A DNA stretch of 11,144 nt from an uncultured Bacillaceae bacterium (lineage in GTDB: Bacteria > Bacillota > Bacilli > Bacillales > Caldibacillaceae), in NCBI GenBank assembly GCA_937983015.1, contig CALKAK010000061.1, positions 1-11,144 on the forward strand, given 5' to 3'. Shown one piece after another: positions 6,069-11,144 of this stretch. Under the pieces are notes generated by a model that saw nothing but the letters and a program-made list of their open reading frames with translations, was not told where the DNA came from and searched no databases. The position numbers and the translations under genes were made by a program. The stretch's first letter is position 1; every line of letters begins with the position of its first letter.

Positions 6069-6092
6069 AGCCTCGTCATTCGAGGCTTTTTT
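6069..6092. terminator. Bidirectional terminator between the + and - strand gene blocks
   Basis: AGCCTCG (6069-6075), loop TCATT, CGAGGCT (6081-6087), with six T on the + strand (6087-6092). On the - strand it starts 4 bases after the acetyltransferase stop and is followed by a U-rich stretch, so it can serve both directions. Confidence 0.85.
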
Positions 6093-6095
6093 CAT

Positions 6096-6617
6096 TCATC
6101 GATTGAGGACCATTTCGAATTTCATATGTCCGTTTGTCACTCCGTGATCGGTAAAACCACATTTCGTATAAAAGTTCACCAATTTTTCATTATGGGCGAC
6201 ACAATCGAGTCGCAAATAACGTTTTCCTTTAGCCCGGACATACTCGATCGCATAGCGGATGATCTCCTTACCCAGTCCGGAACCGATCATGCGGGGGCTG
6301 ACAGCGAGTTTATGTAAATAGACGGCATCATCATCCCGCTTTCCCCAAAGACGCACATCGTGTTCCAGCTGCTCTTCGTTCAGGGAAAAGGTAGCGACCA
6401 ATTCACCATCTTCCCGGATGATGAAAGTTTCATGATCTTCGATGAGGTCCATAATATGGTCATCGAGCTTCCCGTTTAATAAATCTCTCCATTGTTGCGG
6501 GTTTTTATGTTTCACCCAGCTGGCAACTTCTTTCAAAAAATTGAGGATCGCAGGGGCATCTTCCCGGGTTGCTCGTGTCACTTCATATCGTTCTAAAGCA
6601 GGAATCGCTGCTTTCAC
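6096..6617 (-). CDS. GNAT-family N-acetyltransferase
   Basis: A 173-aa acetyltransferase of the GNAT fold; transfers acetyl from acetyl-CoA to an amine that cannot be named from sequence. The N-terminus YEVTRATREDAPAIL is the usual first strand and helix. LHKLAVSPRMIGSGLGKEI (about 101-119) contains the R/Q-x-x-G-x-G pyrophosphate loop (R109, G112, G114). RLDCVAHNEKLVNFYTKCGF (about 136-155) is the C-terminal acetyl-CoA motif with the conserved Asn and Tyr. The open frame extends 30 codons upstream to ATG 6707, but a promoter lies inside that extension and GGGGAG at 6628-6633 precedes the start, so translation should begin at GTG 6617 or TTG 6620 (ribosome-site spacing 10 or 7 bases). It is a single-gene unit ending at a terminator. 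Confidence 0.88.
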   Translation of the reverse strand: MKAAIPALERYEVTRATREDAPAILNFLKEVASWVKHKNPQQWRDLLNGKLDDHIMDLIEDHETFIIREDGELVATFSLNEEQLEHDVRLWGKRDDDAVYLHKLAVSPRMIGSGLGKEIIRYAIEYVRAKGKRYLRLDCVAHNEKLVNFYTKCGFTDHGVTNGHMKFEMVLNR

Positions 6618-6654
6618 CAAAATGGTTCTCCCCTTTTTTAGCACATGATTACCG

Positions 6655-6683
6655 ATTGTATAATCATTTTGCACATGCTGCAA
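6655..6683 (-). promoter_or_regulatory. Promoter of the GNAT gene
   Basis: On the minus strand TTGCAG (6683-6678), 17-bp spacer, TACAAT (6660-6655). It supports the shorter start at 6617/6620, since an mRNA from here would not contain the ATG at 6707. Confidence 0.72.
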
Positions 6684-6901
6684 GGGGAATATGAAAAATC
6701 CAGTCATTTCCTATGGGCGGCAGAAATTGCCGCGATCGATCGGCCGAAAAAGGAGTCTCTTCGACCATAAACGGAAAATATGGATGCGGGAAAACAATCT
6801 TTCCGATTCATACCAATTTCTTTAAGGCGGGTTACGATTCGCTTCTTTCCATCCATGGTTCGTGTTTACCGATAAAATGCGGAGTACTTTTTTCTTTACG
6901 G
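6684..6901. other. Gap between the GNAT and pdxK genes without a supported gene
   Basis: About 220 bp. It holds a 6-bp hairpin, GCGGCA/TGCCGC at 6717-6733, with no T-run. A + strand frame of 65 codons from 6713 and a - strand frame of 50 codons (6856 to 6704) both lack a ribosome site and a recognisable family. Confidence 0.5.
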
Positions 6902-6938
6902 AAAAAATAAGACGGGTTCCGAAATCGACGGAAGCCCG
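6902..6938 (-). terminator. Intrinsic terminator of pdxK
   Basis: On the minus strand CGGGCTTCCG (6938-6929) pairs with CGGAACCCG (6921-6913), nine pairs with one bulged base, followed by TCTTATTTTTT. It starts 16 bp after the pdxK stop. Confidence 0.8.
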
Positions 6939-6954
6939 GTCCGATTATTTTCTA

Positions 6955-7794
6955 TTATATTTTGCGAACATTCACCACCGGCCGTTGTTCCGGATATAAA
7001 TTGTACGCACCGTGCAATACCGGTCCCACAAATTGATTTAAACGCCAACCGTGTTGGATAGCGGTCGTTACGAATTGTTTGGCTAAGGTAACTGCTTCAA
7101 GTACATCCTTACCATGGGCCAGATAGGCCGTAATCGCCGCGGCGAATGTGCAACCGGCACCGTGACTGTATGTGGTATCGATGGCCTCGGTTTCCAAAAC
7201 GGTAAATTCCTTGCCGTCGTAGAATAAGTCGATGGCCTTCTCACCATCGATGCCACGACCGCCTTTAATAACGACATGTTTTACACCTAAATCATGGATT
7301 TTTTCCGCAGCTTTTTTCATATCATCAAGGTTACGAATCGGCCCGATGCCGGATAATTGCCAGGCTTCGAAAAGATTCGGTGTGGTGACAAGGGCCCGGG
7401 GCAGGAGGAGGTCACGCGTAGCATCGACCGTCTCCGGTAAAAGCACTTCATCTTCCCCTTTGCACACCATTACCGGGTCAATTACGATCTTTTCAAGCCC
7501 GTAATCGTCGATGGCTTTGGCGATGACTTCGACGATGGCTACGCTGCCAAGCATCCCGGTTTTCGCGGCATCGATTCCTGTCGATAGGGCGGTTTTTAAT
7601 TGGGTGGCTACTGTTTCGGCATCGATCGGAAAAGTATGATGTTTCCAGTTATCATCTGGGTCCATCGTCGCGATCGTCGTTAATGCGACCATACCGTAAG
7701 TACCCAGTTCCTGGAAGGTTTTTAAATCCGCCTGAATACCGGCGCCACCACTTGTATCCGAACCGGCGATCGTTAAGGTTTTTTTCAAACTCAT
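6955..7794 (-). CDS. pdxK: Pyridoxal/pyridoxine kinase of the ThiD-like, two-cysteine type
   Basis: 279 aa, ribokinase superfamily. Phosphorylates pyridoxal, pyridoxine and pyridoxamine with ATP in vitamin B6 salvage, giving PLP; cytosolic. TIAGSDTSGGAGIQADLKTF (8-27) is the substrate-side start. DPVMVCKG (106-113) carries C111, and the anion-hole and catalytic motif HGAGCTF (211-217) carries C215. These two cysteines correspond to Cys110 and Cys214 of the S. aureus enzyme, where the second forms a hemithioacetal with pyridoxal. Overall similarity is to B. subtilis PdxK, whose gene was long annotated thiD, so an HMP kinase label is the main alternative. The start is well supported by AGGGGGT 8 bases upstream. 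It has its own promoter and terminator. Downstream users of PLP in this window include Kbl. Confidence 0.92.
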   Translation of the reverse strand: MSLKKTLTIAGSDTSGGAGIQADLKTFQELGTYGMVALTTIATMDPDDNWKHHTFPIDAETVATQLKTALSTGIDAAKTGMLGSVAIVEVIAKAIDDYGLEKIVIDPVMVCKGEDEVLLPETVDATRDLLLPRALVTTPNLFEAWQLSGIGPIRNLDDMKKAAEKIHDLGVKHVVIKGGRGIDGEKAIDLFYDGKEFTVLETEAIDTTYSHGAGCTFAAAITAYLAHGKDVLEAVTLAKQFVTTAIQHGWRLNQFVGPVLHGAYNLYPEQRPVVNVRKI

Positions 7795-7852
7795 AACAGG
7801 CTACCCCCTAAAACTTTCATTAAAAGTGATGCGATTGGTCTCGAATAAGTTT

Positions 7853-7861
7853 ATTATAACA
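7853..7861 (-). promoter_or_regulatory. Extended -10 promoter of pdxK
   Basis: TGTTATAAT read on the minus strand: an extended -10 (TGn) joined to a consensus TATAAT, with no good -35 box at 17 bp. It lies about 60 bp before the pdxK start. Confidence 0.65.
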
Positions 7862-7881
7862 GGTTCGGTGTGATTTATGAG

Positions 7882-7945
7882 AAAAAATAAATTTTGCTGG
7901 AAATTCCCGCTTGATGAAGCGATTTAAGTATGATTGGGAAATTTC
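7882..7945 (-). terminator. Possible terminator of the AraC gene
   Basis: On the minus strand GAAATTTCCC (7945-7936) can pair, with one bulge, with GGGAATTTCC (7908-7899). An inner GCTTCATCAAGC hairpin lies between them, and a T-rich tract follows. The loop is large, so it is weaker than the other terminators here. Confidence 0.4.
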
Positions 7946-7959
7946 ACATGAATATTATA

Positions 7960-8703
7960 TTATATGATTTTTTTCTTCATTTCCCGATATTTCGCAGGGG
8001 TTAGTCCGGTGAACTTTTTAAATAGCGAAGTATAGTAACTTTGATTACAAAAGCGGAAGAGACTGGCGATGCTGGAAATCGAGAGCTCGGAATGGAGTAA
8101 AAAGTATTTGGACTCCTCGATTTTTTTGCGATTGATATATTCGACAAGGGTGGTACCTGTTTCCTTCTTAAATAAGGTTGAAAGATAGCTTGGATTGATA
8201 TTCAGGTCACTGGCAACCTTTTCCAGGGATAATTCATGAAGAATATGTTCATGAATATAGGAGATTGCGTTTTGGATAATTGGGGAATGTTTCGGCAGTT
8301 GTTCTTCTTCCAATGTTCGAATAAACGTGTAGACCATGTTGTATTCGAATTTCTCCAGCTTTTCCCTTGTATCCAACCTTTCGATTTCTTGAATAAGGAC
8401 GTCACTCAAATTGAAGGCGGTTTCCGGATGCATACCTCCCTCAATCACCGCCCGGGTAAAAAGGGCACACGAAACGATAATCGAGTTTTTTAATGAACGT
8501 AACGGATCGCTGGCCAGTTTTGCCCGTTTCATTTCGTTAATTTGTCTCAGCGCGGAAATGGCTTCTTTTTCATTCCGCATCCGGATCGCCGTTAATAATT
8601 TTTGTTCCAATTGATAGGGAGGATGGATGTATTCATTCTGATGATTTTCGATCCGCGCTTTATAAAATTGCTGGATAATCTTTTTTTGTGTGCGAACATC
8701 CAT
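7960..8703 (-). CDS. AraC-family transcriptional regulator
   Basis: 247 aa. The C-terminal 100 residues hold the two helix-turn-helix units of the AraC/XylS domain: LSLEKVASDLNINPSYLSTL, then SISSIASLFRFCNQSYYTSL ending in the signature FKKFTGLTPAKYR. The preceding 130 residues are mostly helical (for example RSLKNSIIVSCALFTRAVIEGG, a block seen in the middle region of several Bacillus AraC regulators). No cupin-type sugar-binding domain is recognisable at the N-terminus. ATG 8703 was preferred; the frame extends to TTG 8715, but GGAAAG touches that codon while it is 12 bases from 8703. The gene is divergent from the GH65 gene, which is its most likely target, with the shared 182-bp region carrying a cre match and repeats. 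The inducer is probably a sugar related to the GH65 substrate (inference). Confidence 0.9.
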   Translation of the reverse strand: MDVRTQKKIIQQFYKARIENHQNEYIHPPYQLEQKLLTAIRMRNEKEAISALRQINEMKRAKLASDPLRSLKNSIIVSCALFTRAVIEGGMHPETAFNLSDVLIQEIERLDTREKLEKFEYNMVYTFIRTLEEEQLPKHSPIIQNAISYIHEHILHELSLEKVASDLNINPSYLSTLFKKETGTTLVEYINRKKIEESKYFLLHSELSISSIASLFRFCNQSYYTSLFKKFTGLTPAKYREMKKKII

Positions 8704-8758
8704 AGTACCAACCAACTTTCCAAAAAAAACGATAAAAGTCTTAAATTATTAATATAAC

Positions 8759-8772
8759 TGTAAACGATTCCA
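8759..8772. promoter_or_regulatory. Candidate CcpA cre site
   Basis: TGTAAACGATTCCA matches the cre consensus TGWAANCGNTNWCA at all positions but one. It lies between the divergent AraC and GH65 genes. On the minus strand it directly follows TATAAT (8778-8773), so it could block the AraC-side promoter. Catabolite repression of a disaccharide gene fits. Confidence 0.55.
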
Positions 8773-8824
8773 TTATATATTGCAAGTGAACGATGACTTT
8801 ATAACAAAAATAACGACAATTTTA

Positions 8825-8850
8825 CGTTTGTTTCAATAGATTTACAAACG
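8825..8850. repeat. Inverted repeat upstream of the GH65 gene
   Basis: CGTTTGT (8825-8831) and ACAAACG (8844-8850) are perfect 7-base inverted arms with 12 bases between, so the arm centres are about two helical turns apart. It sits where a -35 region for the GH65 gene would be; the only candidate promoter elements there (TTTACA, then AT-rich bases) are weak, which fits activator control. Confidence 0.45.
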
Positions 8851-8885
8851 GATTAAAAGAATTAAATAGCATCGGAGTGTAGTGT

Positions 8886-11144
8886 ATGACCTGGAAGCTT
8901 GTTCGCACAAAAATCGATCAAGAACAACTCGGTTTAGAGGAAAGTCTGTTTTCCCTTGCCAATGGCTATTTAGGTGTACGGAGTAATTTTGAAGAAGGCT
9001 ATCACGACGAGATCGAATCGATTAAGGGTACGTATATCAATGCATTTTACGAAGTGGTAGATATCCCTTATAACGAAAAACATCATGGTTTTCCCGAAAC
9101 GAAACAAAAAATCGTAAATGTGATCGATTCGCAAATAATGAATATTTTCCTCGGTGAAGATGAAGAACCCTTTAATTTATTTACCGGGGAAATTAAATCA
9201 TATAAGCGGATTCTCCATATGGATCAAGGATATTCCGAACGAGCGATTCACTGGCGCTCCCCTAAAGGAAAAGAAGTAAAGATTCGTTTTTTACGTCTCG
9301 TCTCCTTCAAACAACGTGAAGTCTTTTCCATACAGTTGACGATCGAGCCGGTGAATTTCTTCGGAAAAGTGAAAGTCGTCTCCGTTGTGAATGGTGATGT
9401 GACGAACTATACGGGTAAAGATGACCCCCGCCTGAGTCTCCGCGATAGTCACATTTTGACCGTCAACGATGTGAAACTAGAGGGGGACCTGGCTGTTGTG
9501 CTGGCGGAAACGAAACGTTCCCGTTTGCAGACAGCCTGCATCACAAGGCATCTCGTTTCTGAAGGAACCGTTCAGCAAAAATGTTCAGAAACGAAAGTAG
9601 AAACCGTAATCACTTTTATGCTATCTAAACCACAAACCATTGAAAAGCGCAATGTATACGTGGATACGCTACGCCACGGTTTTTCGCTCGTGCAAAAAGG
9701 TGTAGAGATCCAGCAAAATTTACACAATCATACTTTTGACAGGCTTTTACAAGAACAGGAAGATTATTTGCGCGATTTCTGGTCCCATGCTGATGTGGTC
9801 ATTCATGGTGATGATAAGGTTCAAGAGGGGATTCGCTTCAATATCTTCCACCTTCTTCAGGCGGCGGGAAGAGACAAATTCTCCAATATAGCGGCCAAAG
9901 GACTTTCCGGGGAAGGATACGAAGGCCATTACTTCTGGGATACAGAGATTTATATGATTCCTGTTTTCATATTGACAAAACCGGAACTGGCCAAACAACT
10001 TCTCATCTATCGCTATTCCATTTTAGATAAAGCGCGGGCCCGGGCTAAAGAAATGGGTCATCGTCAGGGAGCCCTGTTCCCGTGGCGAACTATCACGGGG
10101 GATGAATGTTCCTCCTATTATCCAGCTTCAACCGCCCAGTATCATATCAGCGCCGATATTGCTTATGCCTTTGTCCAGTATTATCTGGCCACCCGGGATT
10201 TTGCGTTTTTCCGGGATTTCGCGGCGGAAGTGCTCTTTGAGACGGCACGGCTCTGGATCGATACCGGTCACTTCCTCGATGGTAAGTTCCGTATCGATGC
10301 CGTGACAGGGCCTGATGAGTACACCGCCATCGTGAACAATAACTACTATACGAATGCAATGGCCCGCTATAACCTGAATTGGGCGAAAAAAGCGTACGAT
10401 CTTTTACAAGAACAGGCACCCGATCGCCTGAACGAATTGAAAAATCGTCTGCATATTGCGGAAGATGAGCCCATCAAGTGGCAACAGGCCGCTGATGCGA
10501 TGTATCTACCCTATGATGAAAAGCTAGGGATCAATCCACAAGACGATAGTTTCCTGAAAAAAGCGGTCTGGGATTTTGCGAATACACCGGAGGATAAATA
10601 CCCTTTATTGCTTTACAATCATCCTCTAACTCTTTATCGCTATCAAGTATGTAAACAACCGGATACGATCCTGGCTCATTTCTTACTGGATGGCATAGAA
10701 AATGAGAAGACGGTGAAAAATTCCTATCTCTACTATGAAAAAGTCACAACCCATGATTCATCCCTATCTTCCTGTATTTTCAGCATCATGGGTGCCAAAA
10801 TCGGGGATATGGACCGTGCATATAAGTATTTCCAGGAAACGGCACGGCTGGATTTAGACAATACACAGAAAAACACCCATCATGGACTCCATCTGGCGAA
10901 CATGGGTGGCACCTGGATGGCGATCGTTTTCGGTTTTGCCGGGTTACGGATTAAAGAGTCAGGGCAATTATCTCTCAACCCGCAGTTGCCGGAGAGCTGG
11001 GATGGTTATGAATGCTTATTCCAGTACCAAGGTCGTGATGTTCGCTTGACGGTTGATAAAAAGGAAGTCACCGTTTCTGTGACAGGTGAGCCTTTGCAAA
11101 TACAAATCTATCAAAGGGAATACCCGGTATCCGGTGCGATCACA
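8886..11144 (+). CDS. Glycoside hydrolase family 65 phosphorylase (maltose/kojibiose/trehalose type), 3'-truncated by the window
   Basis: 753 codons are visible, open to the last base; family members are about 750-790 aa, so little is missing. These enzymes phosphorolyse an alpha-glucobiose to beta-glucose 1-phosphate and a free sugar in the cytosol. The order is N-terminal beta-sandwich (about 10-260, opening with ESLFSLANGYLGVRSNF), linker, the (alpha/alpha)6 catalytic barrel (about 310-690) and the start of the C-terminal domain. HYFWDTEIY (W351, D352) is the substrate-site motif. VTGPDEY holds the general acid E478. THDSSLS and LHLANMGGTW are the phosphate-site region expected of phosphorylases. 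ATG 8886 has GGAG 8 bases upstream. It is divergent from an AraC regulator and a cre match. The exact disaccharide (maltose, kojibiose, nigerose, trehalose) cannot be told from sequence alone; the N-terminus does not resemble trehalose-6-phosphate phosphorylase as I know it. Confidence 0.92.
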   Translation, partial: MTWKLVRTKIDQEQLGLEESLFSLANGYLGVRSNFEEGYHDEIESIKGTYINAFYEVVDIPYNEKHHGFPETKQKIVNVIDSQIMNIFLGEDEEPFNLFTGEIKSYKRILHMDQGYSERAIHWRSPKGKEVKIRFLRLVSFKQREVFSIQLTIEPVNFFGKVKVVSVVNGDVTNYTGKDDPRLSLRDSHILTVNDVKLEGDLAVVLAETKRSRLQTACITRHLVSEGTVQQKCSETKVETVITFMLSKPQTIEKRNVYVDTLRHGFSLVQKGVEIQQNLHNHTFDRLLQEQEDYLRDFWSHADVVIHGDDKVQEGIRFNIFHLLQAAGRDKFSNIAAKGLSGEGYEGHYFWDTEIYMIPVFILTKPELAKQLLIYRYSILDKARARAKEMGHRQGALFPWRTITGDECSSYYPASTAQYHISADIAYAFVQYYLATRDFAFFRDFAAEVLFETARLWIDTGHFLDGKFRIDAVTGPDEYTAIVNNNYYTNAMARYNLNWAKKAYDLLQEQAPDRLNELKNRLHIAEDEPIKWQQAADAMYLPYDEKLGINPQDDSFLKKAVWDFANTPEDKYPLLLYNHPLTLYRYQVCKQPDTILAHFLLDGIENEKTVKNSYLYYEKVTTHDSSLSSCIFSIMGAKIGDMDRAYKYFQETARLDLDNTQKNTHHGLHLANMGGTWMAIVFGFAGLRIKESGQLSLNPQLPESWDGYECLFQYQGRDVRLTVDKKEVTVSVTGEPLQIQIYQREYPVSGAIT

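Noticed and set aside
5953..6147. + strand ORF of 64 codons (MFFHHSTK...)
   Set aside because: It runs through a strong terminator and into the 3' end of the GNAT gene on the other strand; no ribosome site.
6704..6856. A 50-codon - strand ORF (MDGKKRIVTRLKEIG...) between pdxK and the GNAT gene
   Set aside because: No Shine-Dalgarno sequence, no recognisable family, and it sits between a terminator and the next promoter. It could still be a remnant.

Overview
The window looks like chromosomal DNA from a low-to-moderate-GC Firmicute, most likely a Bacillaceae member. The signs are strong AAAGGAG/GGAGG-type ribosome sites, sigma-A promoters of the TTGACA-17-TATAAT kind, many intrinsic terminators, and a Bacillus-like gene set: a kbl/SDR-type tdh pair, a YtrA-subfamily GntR regulator, an FbpB-family small basic protein, a YhfE-like M42 peptidase, a PdxK of the two-cysteine kind and a CcpA-like cre site. 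I see no phage, plasmid, CRISPR, rRNA or tRNA signature. Species cannot be settled from the sequence alone.

Layout. (1) 1-2093, + strand: threonine catabolism. The 3' part of kbl is followed by tdh and a strong terminator; together they convert threonine to 2-amino-3-ketobutyrate and then to glycine and acetyl-CoA. (2) 2130-3690, +: a two-gene operon with its own promoter. A small GntR/YtrA repressor overlaps by 4 bp a multi-pass membrane protein with DUF1648-like and DUF5808-like parts. An imperfect inverted repeat over the -10 box suggests autorepression. (3) 3748-5935: a segment bracketed by two diverged, oppositely oriented copies of a ~120-bp MITE-like element. Between them lie a strong promoter with a palindromic spacer, a possible ~100-nt terminated RNA (sRNA or attenuated leader), an fbpB-like 42-aa gene with a GTG start, the yhfE-like M42 aminopeptidase, and one doubtful 40-aa ORF. 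(4) 6069-8703, - strand: a GNAT acetyltransferase, the pyridoxal kinase pdxK, and an AraC-family regulator, each apparently a separate unit. (5) 8704-11144: a divergent regulatory region (cre match, inverted repeat, AACGAY repeats) and a GH65 disaccharide phosphorylase-like gene on + that runs off the end of the window.

How the genes work together. Kbl and Tdh form one pathway; Kbl needs PLP, which PdxK can supply by salvage, although the genes are not linked transcriptionally. The AraC regulator and GH65 enzyme form a plausible sugar-inducible, catabolite-controlled unit. The GntR/membrane pair resembles an envelope-stress or immunity-type module, by analogy only.

The least explained parts are the promoter-palindrome-terminator arrangement in front of fbpB, the MITE pair, and the GntR/DUF1648 operon. 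No wholly new multi-gene system is evident; the candidates are listed as findings with tests.
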